From contig CAMCXS010000014.1 in NCBI GenBank assembly GCA_945883495.1, forward strand, positions 1 to 64,000: DNA of 64,000 nt, given 5' to 3'. Positions 8,106-18,593 of this stretch are shown here, piece after piece (within the stretch, counting starts at the first letter, position 1; the number at the start of each line of letters is the position of its first letter). Made by a program: the position numbers and the translations under genes. The DNA comes from Akkermansia muciniphila. GTDB lineage: Bacteria > Verrucomicrobiota > Verrucomicrobiia > Verrucomicrobiales > DEV007. The notes under the pieces were generated by a model. The model was not told the DNA's origin and did no database searches. It worked only from the letters and a program-made list of their open reading frames with translations.

Positions 8106-8734
8106 ACGCAAGGCGCGGCTGGCACCACGGAGGTGAAGAAATTGCGCAGCAAGCGCAGGCCCACGTCCTGGCTTTTCTCCGGGTGAAACTGCGTGGCCAC
8201 GATGTTCCCACGGCGCACTCCGCTGACGAATTCGAATCCGTAGTGCGTCCGGCAAGCCGCGTCCGAAGCCAACGCTGGGCGCGGGTAGAAGGAGTGGACG
8301 AAATAAACGTGCGGATGCGCCCCCAGCCCGCTCCAAAGCGGATCATTCCCATCCACCGGCGTGATTTCGTTCCACCCCATGTGCGGGACCTTGAGATCGG
8401 AAACCGGGAACCGGACCACGTCGCCCGGAAAGACATCGAGGCCGGAAACCCCTGGCGACTCCTCGCTGGTGGCGAAGAGCACTTGATAACCTAGGCAAAT
8501 GCCGAAATAGGGCCGGTCCGCCAGGATCCATTCACGGATCGCTTCACGCAGGCCTTGGTCCACCAAATGCCGGACGCAGTCGCCAAACGAGCCTTGCCCC
8601 GGCAACACCAGAGCGTCAATGCCTTCCATTTGTCCCGGCTCCGCGACCAGATGCGCGCTCACGCCAACCGATTCAATGGCCTTGTGCACGCTCCTCAGGT
8701 TGCCCGCTCCATAATCGATGATTCCGACCTTCAC
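8102..8734 (-). CDS. hisH: Imidazole glycerol phosphate synthase glutaminase subunit HisH
   Basis: 210 residues starting GTG (VGIIDYGAGNLRSV). HisH is the class I glutamine amidotransferase that feeds ammonia to HisF in histidine biosynthesis. The nucleophile Cys is in FGICLGYQVLF, and the catalytic His and Glu are in TQFHPEKSQ. The oxyanion-strand motif LPGQGSFGDCV is also present. It stands alone with respect to other his genes and overlaps fdhD by four bases, an unusual pairing that implies translational coupling. Confidence 0.95.
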   Translation of the reverse strand: MKVGIIDYGAGNLRSVHKAIESVGVSAHLVAEPGQMEGIDALVLPGQGSFGDCVRHLVDQGLREAIREWILADRPYFGICLGYQVLFATSEESPGVSGLDVFPGDVVRFPVSDLKVPHMGWNEITPVDGNDPLWSGLGAHPHVYFVHSFYPRPALASDAACRTHYGFEFVSGVRRGNIVATQFHPEKSQDVGLRLLRNFFTSVVPAAPCV

Positions 8735-8740
8735 CCCAGC

Positions 8741-8833
8741 ACCCTACATCGAACGCGGCTCCACGCAAAGGGTCGTAGCCGCGCCGCTTCCGGCGTGGTC
8801 CTTTTCCATCGATCGCGGCTCCGCGCAAAGGGT
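8741..8833. repeat. Dispersed GC-rich repeat, two copies upstream of hisH
   Basis: Bases 8741-8766 are identical over 26 nt to 9523-9548. A diverged copy of the core (CATCGA, then GCGGCTCC, then GCGCAAAGGGT) lies at 8807-8833. Such short repeated GC-rich modules resemble REP-type intergenic elements. The third copy forms the 3' end of the S9 peptidase gene. The function is unknown. Confidence 0.75.
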
Positions 8834-8898
8834 GGGAGCAGAACGGTGTCTGACGGAGCGATCGAAGGGGCACGCCTCCGGTCCATCACATGCAACCT

Positions 8899-9232
8899 TT
8901 ACGAGAGAACCAGAACGCTACTGGCCGGGTCGGCATCGAAGGCAAAGAGAGCGACGCATCGATCACGCAGTAACTGCGCGATCTGCGCAGTTGCACTGTT
9001 TCCGACCTTCAAAAAAAATCAACTTTGGAGGGTGGCCCAGCAATAGGCTGCGTTGATGAAAGTCTGCGTCTTTGGACACAATCACAAAGCCGTGCTGTTT
9101 GGCGAAGTCCCAGATGAGCGTGTCACTGCTGTGATCTAAGCCGTGCGACTTCACATGACTCGAGTCCGGATACAGATCGATGACCCGGGCGACGATGCGG
9201 TCGGAGAGGTTCTCGTCGAGCAGAAGCTTCAC
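8899..9232 (-). pseudogene. DUF5615 PIN-like toxin, frameshifted in a run of eight A/T
   Basis: The GTG at 9232 overlaps the upstream DUF433 stop. The reading frame gives KLLLDENLSDRIV and later IVSKDADFHQRS, typical of DUF5615 PIN-like nucleases partnered with DUF433 proteins. After PKLIFF the frame leaves the family and stops at 8963. Removing one T from the T8 run (A8 on the + strand, 9011-9018) restores KLIFLKVGNSATAQIAQLL and then RCVALFAFD to a stop at 8899, a standard-looking C-terminus. It is therefore a frameshifted gene, a slippage-controlled gene or a sequencing error. The intact protein would be a metal-dependent RNase-like toxin. Confidence 0.8.
9011..9018. repeat. A8 homopolymer at the toxin frameshift site
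   Basis: Eight consecutive A on the + strand, read as T8 in the toxin gene. One base fewer joins the N-terminal DUF5615 frame to its conserved C-terminal part. This is the likely site of slippage or of a sequencing indel. Confidence 0.9.
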
Positions 9233-9453
9233 GCGGCTGGGGTGAACAGCTTCCTTTCACGGTCAGCGGCGAAAGCCAAGCAGGCCTTGATGTCCGCTGA
9301 CGTCAACTCGGAGAAATCAGCCAGAATCTCCTCCTCGGTCATCCCAGAAGCGAGATACTCGAGAATGTCGTACACCGTGATACGCAGGCCTCGGATGCAC
9401 GGCTTGCCGCCCCGTTTGTCGGGCTCCATCGTGAGAATCTGCTGATAATCCAT
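9229..9453 (-). CDS. DUF433 antitoxin-like protein
   Basis: 74 residues with the DUF433 signature GGKPCIRGLRITVYDILEYL, then a short helical stretch (GMTEEEILADFSELTSADI). DUF433 proteins are small helix-turn-helix-like proteins usually encoded directly before DUF5615 PIN-like toxins and considered their antitoxins. The stop overlaps the toxin start as GTGA, so translation is coupled. Because the toxin gene beside it is frameshifted, this antitoxin may now be solitary. Confidence 0.88.
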   Translation of the reverse strand: MDYQQILTMEPDKRGGKPCIRGLRITVYDILEYLASGMTEEEILADFSELTSADIKACLAFAADRERKLFTPAA

Positions 9454-9525
9454 GGAAGCTTGAAAGTAGCGCCGACGAGGGGTAATGACAACCAGTTCTC
9501 CCCTCTCCTCCGCGATCCACTAACC

Positions 9526-11850
<2,325 letters not shown>

Positions 11851-12001
11851 ACTGTTCCCACCCGGACCGCCTCCAGCAAGCTCAGAGATGCCGGACAGAC
11901 GTCTACACGAGATTCTGAGCGGACCCGCCCCCGGAGAGAACGTGCGTTCCTTCGCTTATTCGCGCGCATTCTTCGTGGCCGTTGGCTAAACTCCCGGCCG
12001 A

Positions 12002-13477
12002 ATGAGCGAGGAGCACGGGATCGACGATGAACTTTTAGAAGGACCGGCCGGTTGGCGGCAACGGGTCGGACTGATCGCGGGCCTCGCCGTCCTGATCCTC
12101 GCGTTTGTTGTCCCGGCCCTCCCAAACTTGTCTCCGGAAGCCTCCCGGACCGCGTGGCTTGCCGTGGCCATGGCCATCTTCTGGATCACCGAGGCCTTGC
12201 CGATCCCCGCGACCGCCCTGCTGCCTCTCGTCCTGATTCCCGCACTGGGGATTACCAAGGGCAAGGACGCCATGCGCGAAGCTGCCGCGCCTTATGCCGA
12301 CCCGGTCATCTTCCTCTTCATGGGCGGTTTCATGCTCGCGTTGGCGATGGAACGTTGGAACCTCCACCGACGCCTTGCCCTCGCAATTGTGGCCCACGCC
12401 GGTACCAAACCTCGTTCCCTGGTGAAAGGCTTTCTCGCCGCCTCCGCATTCGTCAGCATGTGGACCAGCAACGCCGCCACCACGATGATGCTCATGCCGG
12501 TCGGCCTCTCCATTCACCGAATGATTCGCCGAGGTCCCGGCGCGCAGGCGTTCGGTGCGGCCCTGGTCCTCTCCATCGCCTACGGAGCGAACATCGGCGG
12601 CATGGGAACCCTCATCGGCACGCCGCCAAACAGCATTCTGAAGGGCTTCATGGAAGCGCGCGGGGTCGAGGTCGGGTTCGCTCAATGGATGCTCCTCGGC
12701 ATCCCGCTCGTCGTGGTTTCGTTGCCCTGCGTGTATTGGATTCTCACCCGGATCAGCTTTCAGATCGACAACACCGAGGTCCCCGGCGTCCGCGCCACGC
12801 TCCATGCGGAACGCGCCAAGCTGGGAAAGATGTCGGCTCCCGAATGGGCCGTCACCGGCGCGTTTCTCTTGGCCATCACCCTTTGGCTCACCCGGGAGCT
12901 TTGGAAAACCCGGGCGCCCGAAGTGACCGATGAAGCGATCGCCATGGGCTGCGCCACGCTTCTCTTCTTCATCCCGGCGGACTGGCGCAAAGGCGTGTTC
13001 GTGCTCGATTGGAAGGCACTTCGCAACATGCCGTGGGACGTCTTGATCCTTTTTGGGGGCGGACTGAGCTTGGCCAATGCCATTGAGAAAACCAAACTCG
13101 CCGCCGCCATGGCCGGAGCCATGCAGGGCATGCAGGATTGGCCGCCGTTTCTGATTCTCGTCGCCGTCTGCGCCGTGATGGTTTTGGCCACTGCCCTTAC
13201 CAGCAACACAGCCACCACCGCCGCATTCCTCCCGGTGATCGCGCCGATGGCGGAGGCGATGCATCAACCCGCCCTGCTGCTCTGCATTCCCGTCGCCCTC
13301 GCCGCCAGCGCCGACTTTGCCCTTCCCGTCGGCACGCCCCCCAACGCTATCGCCTTCGGCACCGGCCTGATCTCTCTTCCCCGCATGGCCAAAGCAGGAG
13401 TCCGGGTCGATCTTCTCTTCGTGATCCTGATTCCGGTTCTCATGTGGCTCATCGGCCGCTCGGTCTTTGGACGCTGA
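12002..13477 (+). CDS. SLC13/DASS family sodium:dicarboxylate-type transporter
   Basis: 491 residues with about eleven to twelve hydrophobic helices. Both Ser-Asn-Thr type substrate/sodium-binding motifs of the DASS family are visible, MWTSNAATTMMLMPV in the first half and ALTSNTATTAAFLPV in the second. Other family signatures are WITEALPIPATALLPLVLIP and ANIGGMGTLIGTPPNSIL, followed by the C-terminal repeat FALPVGTPPNAIAFGTG. Family members import di- and tricarboxylates such as succinate or citrate, or sulfate, with sodium. The substrate cannot be decided here. It appears monocistronic. Confidence 0.93.
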   Translation: MSEEHGIDDELLEGPAGWRQRVGLIAGLAVLILAFVVPALPNLSPEASRTAWLAVAMAIFWITEALPIPATALLPLVLIPALGITKGKDAMREAAAPYADPVIFLFMGGFMLALAMERWNLHRRLALAIVAHAGTKPRSLVKGFLAASAFVSMWTSNAATTMMLMPVGLSIHRMIRRGPGAQAFGAALVLSIAYGANIGGMGTLIGTPPNSILKGFMEARGVEVGFAQWMLLGIPLVVVSLPCVYWILTRISFQIDNTEVPGVRATLHAERAKLGKMSAPEWAVTGAFLLAITLWLTRELWKTRAPEVTDEAIAMGCATLLFFIPADWRKGVFVLDWKALRNMPWDVLILFGGGLSLANAIEKTKLAAAMAGAMQGMQDWPPFLILVAVCAVMVLATALTSNTATTAAFLPVIAPMAEAMHQPALLLCIPVALAASADFALPVGTPPNAIAFGTGLISLPRMAKAGVRVDLLFVILIPVLMWLIGRSVFGR

Positions 13478-13623
13478 CCGAAGCGTGGCTTCACCCGGCG
13501 AGCGGCGACCGGCACGCAGGGCCCTCCCCCGATCCCCGGGGCTGAGCAGGCGATGACTCATGCACGCTCGGCACAGAATCTGCAAAGCGGTAAACGATAT
13601 CAAACTTCACCTCCACAAAACGC

Positions 13624-13881
13624 ATGAGCACAACCACACGGCAAACTTCCAGCTTCAGCATTCCGTCCATCATCGCGGTGATCGCAGCGTTTTTCAGCTT
13701 CACCACGGGAGCCATTTGGGGGCTGATCTTGGCCCTGATCGCGATCGTGTTTGGCTTGATCGGAGTGGCCGTCGCGCTGTCCCCTAGCAAGCGGGGTGGT
13801 ATCGCCAGCACCATCGCGATGATCGCCGGGGCGGTTGGGATCGTCGCCGCCCTGATCAAAGCGATCGGTTGGCTGTTTTAG
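13624..13881 (+). CDS. Small two- to three-helix membrane protein
   Basis: 85 residues: a short polar start, then glycine-rich hydrophobic helices (SIIAVIAAFFSFTTG, LILALIAIVFGLIGVAVAL and STIAMIAGAVGIVAALIKAIG). It resembles the many small DUF4190/DUF308-like bacterial membrane proteins, but I cannot assign a family. It ends convergently against the next, minus-strand ORF with a four-base overlap. Confidence 0.65.
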   Translation: MSTTTRQTSSFSIPSIIAVIAAFFSFTTGAIWGLILALIAIVFGLIGVAVALSPSKRGGIASTIAMIAGAVGIVAALIKAIGWLF

Positions 13882-14117
13882 GCTCTTCTCCCTTTCGTTT
13901 CGCGCGGAGGCTCAGCGCCATCGCGAACGTGGGACACCCGGGGGGCGCCCTCATCCTGAGGTTCCTCGTAGGTGGTCCCCCGTTCGAAGTCCTCCCGTGG
14001 CTCAACGTCGCCAGCGCCGTCTCCTTCTTGGCGGGCCGTCAAGGCAACGATCGCCACCGCCGCCATGATCCCGAGGAGGATGACGAACACAATTGCTATT
14101 GGCCAATCGATAATCAT
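13878..14117 (-). CDS. Possible small single-pass membrane protein
   Basis: From an ATG at 14117 the frame gives 79 residues: one membrane helix (IAIVFVILLGIMAAVAIVAL), then a charged, acidic cytoplasmic-type tail. An alternative ATG lies at 14138, and the frame is open to 14315, but the upstream part is not protein-like. No strong ribosome-binding site is seen. The call rests on the helix-plus-tail pattern only. Confidence 0.45.
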   Translation of the reverse strand: MIIDWPIAIVFVILLGIMAAVAIVALTARQEGDGAGDVEPREDFERGTTYEEPQDEGAPRVSHVRDGAEPPRETKGRRA

Positions 14118-14335
14118 CTCAGTTCGCGTTGCAAGCATCGTGCCGCTTTGAACGCCCCAACCCCCAGGGCAATGCCAACCACGCTCGCTGACCCGGTCTG
14201 ACAAAACGCCCGCTGAGGCCATGCAACCTGCAAGCGGCCGGGCCCGGTTACCTCGTCCATCCCCCGGAAGATTCCCCGTGGCACGGATTTTGCGCCTCAC
14301 CACCAGACAGCCCACATGAGCTGACCCCCTTAAAC

Positions 14336-14617
14336 ATGGAAACCAAGCAACACGACATGAAACCTACAGGAATGTTCAAGCCTGTCGCCAGCAGTCTCGC
14401 GGCAGCAAGCCTTCTCTTGCTCCCGATCGCCACGACGACCACCTTCGCCCAGGCGACCAGCCCGGAAGGCGGCTCCATGGTGCAGCGGGAAATCGGCAAT
14501 GCCGGACTCTGGGGGCTTCTCGGACTGTTGGGTCTAGCGGGACTGATGCGACGCCGCTCGGAACACACCAGCACCTACGCCGCCCGCGAACAACAGCCAG
14601 GGATGCCGCGGCGGTAA
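14336..14617 (+). CDS. Small exported protein with WGxxGxxG-CTERM-like tail
   Basis: 93 residues. It has an N-terminal signal peptide (ASSLAAASLLLLPIATTTTF then AQA), a short mature region, and a C-terminal motif WGLLGLLGLAGLMRRR followed by a hydrophilic extension. The Trp-Gly-rich hydrophobic segment plus an Arg cluster matches the WGxxGxxG/MYXO-CTERM class of protein-sorting tails. Such proteins are thought to be membrane-anchored and processed at the tail. The role of the short mature part is unknown. Confidence 0.7.
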   Translation: METKQHDMKPTGMFKPVASSLAAASLLLLPIATTTTFAQATSPEGGSMVQREIGNAGLWGLLGLLGLAGLMRRRSEHTSTYAAREQQPGMPRR

Positions 14618-14661
14618 GCGAGCGGTCGCGCTGCGCGCGGGTTGAGGGGCGCCCCCCCCCG

Positions 14662-15375
14662 TCAATCCGCGCGATTCGCGCTCTCCCGGATGAACACAAA
14701 GAAGTGCTGAATGGGAAGAAAGTCCCGGGTCTCTTTCCAGGTCAATCCCACGGCGGCCATCTCGCGCTTCACTTGCCATTGGGTCATTTTATGAAGTGGC
14801 TTGATGGGCACCTGGGGATCTTCGCCGCGATATTCTAGCTGGATGAGCCGTCCGCCTGGCTTCAGTGCTTTGACGATGGATTCCATCATCTCCCGAGGGT
14901 GGGAGAATTCGTGATACGCATCCACCATAAGAGCGATGTCGATGCTGTTTTCCGGCAGCTTGGTGTCATTGATCTCGCCCTTATGAGAAATGACATTCGT
15001 GAGATTTACCGACGCCGCGCGGACTTGGATGAAGGTCAGCATCTCATCCTGGATATCGACGGCGTAAACCTTGCCTTGCGGCGCGAGTTTGGCGAGGCGT
15101 AGAGTAAAGTATCCGCTCCCGGCGCCGATGTCCGCGATCACATCGGTCGGCTTCACCTCCATGTTGCGAATGACCTCATCCGGCAACTCCTCCCCAACCC
15201 GCTCGGGCCGTTCCAGCCAAGTGATCGCCTGATGGCCCACCACGTGGGAAATTTCTCGCCCCATGTAGACTTTGCCGATCCCGCCAGGGCCCGGGGTTTT
15301 TTGGGAATAAACCGGTTCCTGGGCGGGCAGAAGGGAGAGAGTGGCCCAAGAGAGCAGGAGCAGGCAGCGCGTCAT
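14662..15375 (-). CDS. SAM-dependent methyltransferase-like protein with signal peptide
   Basis: About 237 residues from the ATG at 15375; upstream in-frame codons do not look coding. The class I methyltransferase fold is clear: motif I DVIADIGAGSGYFTLRLAKL, the acidic end of strand 2 in VYAVDIQ, and motif IV-like ALMVDAYHEF. A post-I segment LKPGGRLIQLEY is also present. The N-terminus (MTRCLLLLSWATLSLLPAQ) reads as a signal peptide, odd for an enzyme needing cytoplasmic SAM. The substrate is unknown. It could instead be membrane-tethered facing the cytoplasm. Confidence 0.8.
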   Translation of the reverse strand: MTRCLLLLSWATLSLLPAQEPVYSQKTPGPGGIGKVYMGREISHVVGHQAITWLERPERVGEELPDEVIRNMEVKPTDVIADIGAGSGYFTLRLAKLAPQGKVYAVDIQDEMLTFIQVRAASVNLTNVISHKGEINDTKLPENSIDIALMVDAYHEFSHPREMMESIVKALKPGGRLIQLEYRGEDPQVPIKPLHKMTQWQVKREMAAVGLTWKETRDFLPIQHFFVFIRESANRAD

Positions 15376-15419
15376 GGTGGCATTGAAGCAGATCTCGCCT
15401 CGGTGACTCAACCACCGAT

Positions 15420-15809
15420 TCAACGGCGCACGACCAACCCGCGCCACGCCTGGCGTTCCGCCCAGAGCAGATAGACCGCCAGGAAGCAAAGCACGACGAT
15501 CATCGGATCAAAAAGCCCGGCGCCCTTCAAGAGGAAGAGGTGGTAGGCCAAGATGTTCACGAGGATCGGCCCCAGGACCAGCAGGCCCAGGTTGCGCGTC
15601 CGCGGAATCATGACGAGCAGCCCGCCGAGCACTTCGCAAACCTTGACGAAGTTCATGTATCCCGTGGGCCCAAACGCTTCTTGAAAAGCACCAGCCGGAG
15701 TGTCCCGGGCCAATTCCGGAAGTGGAGCCATCTTCAGCAGCACCATGAGGCCAAACGCGACAAACGGCAGCCCAAGAAGAACCCCGGCGACTGAGGGCAG
15801 ATGTTTCAT
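15420..15809 (-). CDS. DoxX-like small membrane protein
   Basis: 129 residues from the ATG at 15809, with four hydrophobic helices. The arrangement VAGVLLGLPFVAFGLMVLL, then VCEVLGGLLVMIP, GLLVLGPILVNILAYHLFL and MIVVLCFLAVYLLWAE resembles DoxX/DUF4149-type membrane proteins. Functions in this group are poorly defined (respiratory or redox-linked in some members). It lies upstream of the methyltransferase-like gene on the same strand and may be co-transcribed with it. Confidence 0.7.
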   Translation of the reverse strand: MKHLPSVAGVLLGLPFVAFGLMVLLKMAPLPELARDTPAGAFQEAFGPTGYMNFVKVCEVLGGLLVMIPRTRNLGLLVLGPILVNILAYHLFLLKGAGLFDPMIVVLCFLAVYLLWAERQAWRGLVVRR

Positions 15810-15913
15810 CTGGCAACATCGCCGCACTGGCGCGACGTGCATCCCAAACTTGGCTTGGCTCTTGTGAATTTGTCGCTTGCCCCCGAAAGCACTCAAAGTG
15901 CTCACTCGAAGGA

Positions 15914-17035
15914 TCAATACTCTAACACAAGTTGCCGGGATTCGCCTGAACTCAACGCGTAAGGAACACCTTTGTAGTAGGAATCGAGAGCCGCCCCTAT
16001 GTTCTCACCGAGACGCCGTGCAAAAGCAACGGGAACCGCATTGCCAATTTGCATATGAAGAGAACGTTTCGTAGCCCCCGCAAAAACCCAGTCGTCTGGA
16101 AAAGTCTGTAACCGGGCATACTCGCGCTCAGTGAAGGCCCGCAGTCGGGAAGCCGAAACTCGCCAAAGCTTATGCTTTGCTTCTCGATTGCGGACAAATT
16201 TGGCTCGATTGCTACGATCAACGTCTAGTCGTTCAGCAGTAACATTCCCTTGGGCCCACCCCCAGATCGTCGCGGTGTCCACGGCAGGGAACGGTTGCTT
16301 CAAACACCGCACCGCATTCCCGTCAGATGCCGTCCTTGAGAATCTAACAGGAATTGGGGCCTCACTCTCATCAAACGGCTCACCGGTAGCCACATGCACC
16401 TGACTGGGAAAGGACCAGTTTGGATCATGATTGGGTAAGCAGAGCTCAGGGTTCATGATGATATCCCTAAGAAACGGTTCAGCGTGCTGCACTCCACAAG
16501 CTCCTGGCAACTGATATCCTTTCGGAGATCTACCTCTAAATGCGACAAGTACGAATCTTCGCCGAGTCTGGGGCACTCCGAATCCGCTCATTTTTAAAAA
16601 ATCACTCTCTACCTCATAGCCAATCTTCTCGAACTGTCCTGAAATCTCCTGAATGAAGGGTTTTCCAGAACCAGGAAGTCGCATATTCCTTAAATTCAGA
16701 ACGTTCTCAACGACGACCACCGGGGGACGAATCTTCTCGGCAACTCGAACAACTTGCCTGAAGAGTTGATTACGATCGTCGTCATCGCGTCGGTTACCAC
16801 CAAGAGAAAAACCTTGACACGGTATGCCCGCTAACAGGACGTCTACTTCACGATCCACGGGATCAAAGTCATGCACGTCAATGTGCGAAACCGACCAGTG
16901 AGGCCGATTTTGCCTTAGGGTGGCAACACAATCTGCATCCCAATCGGTTGAAAACCTATGGTCAAATCCGGCCAACTCGAATCCTAGATCAAGTCCGCCT
17001 CCACCGGAAAACATGCCGCCAAAACTGTAGCTCAT
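15914..17035 (-). CDS. DNA (cytosine-5-)-methyltransferase
   Basis: 373 residues with the ordered m5C motifs: motif I MFSGGGGLDLGFELAGF, motif IV GIPCQGFSLGG with the catalytic Cys, motif VI VVVVENVLNLR, motif VIII GVPQTRRRFVLVAF and motif X QIGNAVPVAFARR. The variable region between VIII and X reads DNA but its target cannot be deduced. Its ATG overlaps the stop of the upstream endonuclease gene (ATGA), so the pair is a translationally coupled type II restriction-modification system. By eye the base composition is more AT-rich than its neighbours, suggesting acquisition by transfer. Confidence 0.95.
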   Translation of the reverse strand: MSYSFGGMFSGGGGLDLGFELAGFDHRFSTDWDADCVATLRQNRPHWSVSHIDVHDFDPVDREVDVLLAGIPCQGFSLGGNRRDDDDRNQLFRQVVRVAEKIRPPVVVVENVLNLRNMRLPGSGKPFIQEISGQFEKIGYEVESDFLKMSGFGVPQTRRRFVLVAFRGRSPKGYQLPGACGVQHAEPFLRDIIMNPELCLPNHDPNWSFPSQVHVATGEPFDESEAPIPVRFSRTASDGNAVRCLKQPFPAVDTATIWGWAQGNVTAERLDVDRSNRAKFVRNREAKHKLWRVSASRLRAFTEREYARLQTFPDDWVFAGATKRSLHMQIGNAVPVAFARRLGENIGAALDSYYKGVPYALSSGESRQLVLEY

Positions 17036-17796
17036 GCGATGTATCCACGCATAGTAACTTTTTGCCCCGGCTGCCCCGCAACGCGGAACGCACTAAATTT
17101 GTGCACCCGTCCAGCGGTTGGGTTCGGCGCGGAATCAGCCTCAATCAAATTCGAAGAAAGGTCAAAACGGTAGGCGCAGACCAATCGCTCTGACTCTGCC
17201 CTTTCCAGACTTCCGACTCTCTCTAGCTTGTCGGAAAACGCACTTCCCTCTTGGTCGATTAACGTCACCTGCCGATGAACTCCATCCATGAGAGCAAAAG
17301 GTGTCGGAGCTACGTACATTTTGCGATCCCGGATCATAATATCTCCATACGAACCAAAACCCTTCACGTTCTTGTTTATATGTTCATAAGAGCTATCCGC
17401 ATTTAGAAAAGATCCATGACACATCACCAAGTCCAATACAGGAAATTCGTCACTATCGGTTTTCGAGGGATAACGAACAAATACATAATACACTGCCCGG
17501 CCATTGTGCATGCCTTTAGGAACTTGGCTATTGCAGTCGTAGTCAGCCTCGCGTCCCGGGTAACTCAGCCCCTTGAGTTCAAATCCTAGAGGTTGGCTAA
17601 CTAAACGAAAATCAGGATAGGTATTCCTTGCGGGAGGGTCAAACTTGAGTCGCTCCCCTTCGAGGCGAGGCCGAAACCAGTCCTGAAGATGATACTCCTT
17701 GTCCCTCGAACTCCGTCGGCCAATTGGCGCTCCGCTTCGAACCGCGTAGTCACAGGCGAGAAACACCCGCTCCACAACACCTAACATGCCCTCCAT
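17032..17796 (-). CDS. Putative type II restriction endonuclease, PD-(D/E)XK
   Basis: The conserved-looking part contains TYPDFRLVSQPLGFELKGL, a PD-x(n)-ELK catalytic motif, and it is coupled directly to an m5C methyltransferase, so it is most likely the cognate restriction enzyme. The first in-frame ATG within apparently native sequence is at 17796. However, protein-like sequence (EKLDEATRSICVKAIGDIV) extends upstream to about 17908, where it meets the end of the DinB-like gene with no obvious start codon (a GTG lies at 17850). The true start is therefore uncertain, or the gene has lost its 5' end. The open frame continues to 18264 only as an antisense-frame shadow of the DinB-like gene. Confidence 0.75.
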   Translation of the reverse strand: MEGMLGVVERVFLACDYAVRSGAPIGRRSSRDKEYHLQDWFRPRLEGERLKFDPPARNTYPDFRLVSQPLGFELKGLSYPGREADYDCNSQVPKGMHNGRAVYYVFVRYPSKTDSDEFPVLDLVMCHGSFLNADSSYEHINKNVKGFGSYGDIMIRDRKMYVAPTPFALMDGVHRQVTLIDQEGSAFSDKLERVGSLERAESERLVCAYRFDLSSNLIEADSAPNPTAGRVHKFSAFRVAGQPGQKVTMRGYIA

Positions 17797-17914
17797 CTCG
17801 GATATGGTGGGTGCAAAATCCGCACAGTCAAGCTCGCCGATGCTCCTCACGATATCGCCGATTGCCTTGACGCAGATCGAGCGGGTCGCTTCATCCAGTT
17901 TCTCGCCCTGCGGA

Positions 17915-18496
17915 TTACGATCCGGATCTATCCGCCAAACTTGGCTTGGACATGACGCGGACGACCTCCTCCGCTTGCCAAAAGTGAAGCTGCAGGTGAA
18001 GCCCGAACATGCAATGCCAACCGTGCGCATCCAACCAGCCGAACACCGGATGCTGCTTCCGCAATGTCCCACGCAGCTTCGGCAACGCCTCCACCACGGC
18101 GAAGTGACCCTCCACGGACTCCCGGAACGCCGTGATCTGCTCCGGGCCAGGGTTCGCCGAAGGCATAACATCACGCTTTGGATCGATCGCGCCCGCCCCT
18201 CCCGGCTCTTCCCCAACAGCAAGGCTCTGGACGATGGCGGTGATCGACCGATTGACGATAACATTGTGCTCCAAAATCATGAAGAGCGACCAGGACCGCA
18301 TCTCTTCATCGACCCCGATCATAGGCGGCACCGTAATCGGCAGCCGGGCCTCGTCCTCTCCGACCCCAGCGTAAAGGCCACGATAGTCGAGCAGGCAACG
18401 CTGAATTTGCCGGGAAGCCCGGGCCCGAGAGGTGAGCGCCATGCGAGTCCGAATCAGGCCGCAGATCAGAGCGTCTTTCATCCTCCCAACGGTCAT
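17915..18496 (-). CDS. DinB-like/DUF1569-type protein
   Basis: 193 residues of helical sequence ending with HPVFGWLDAHGWHCMFGLHLQLHFWQ (split here as HPVFGWLDAHGW and HLQLHFWQ). It resembles the C-terminal metal-binding His pattern of DinB/YfiT-like four-helix proteins. An earlier His in MILEHNVIVNRSI would be the matching first ligand. Such proteins bind a divalent metal and some act as thiol transferases, but the role here is unknown. The last few residues (SLADRSGS) end exactly where the endonuclease-like frame begins, so the C-terminus may have been altered by insertion of the restriction-modification genes. Confidence 0.65.
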   Translation of the reverse strand: MTVGRMKDALICGLIRTRMALTSRARASRQIQRCLLDYRGLYAGVGEDEARLPITVPPMIGVDEEMRSWSLFMILEHNVIVNRSITAIVQSLAVGEEPGGAGAIDPKRDVMPSANPGPEQITAFRESVEGHFAVVEALPKLRGTLRKQHPVFGWLDAHGWHCMFGLHLQLHFWQAEEVVRVMSKPSLADRSGS

Positions 18497-18497
18497 T

Positions 18498-18522
18498 CAT
18501 CGAAATCGAAATAGAAATAGAA
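18498..18522. repeat. Short GAAATC/GAAATA tandem repeat upstream of the DinB-like gene
   Basis: About four copies of a 6-bp unit (GAAATC or GAAATA) immediately upstream of the DinB-like start. The unit is a multiple of three and lies outside coding sequence. No function is evident. Confidence 0.6.
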
Positions 18523-18593
18523 ATCCGGAAGCATTTCCCGCCCCTCAACTATCAACCCTCAACCATCAACTCGCGCACGAGGGCGCGACGGAT

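Noticed and set aside
12035-13603. 522-residue minus-strand ORF opposite the SLC13 transporter
   Set aside because: Low-complexity His/Gly/Asp-rich shadow of a clear membrane transporter.
17915-18264. Reading the endonuclease as starting at 18264 (410 residues)
   Set aside because: The first roughly 110 residues are Arg/Ser-rich and read in a shifted frame of the DinB-like gene, so they are not native.
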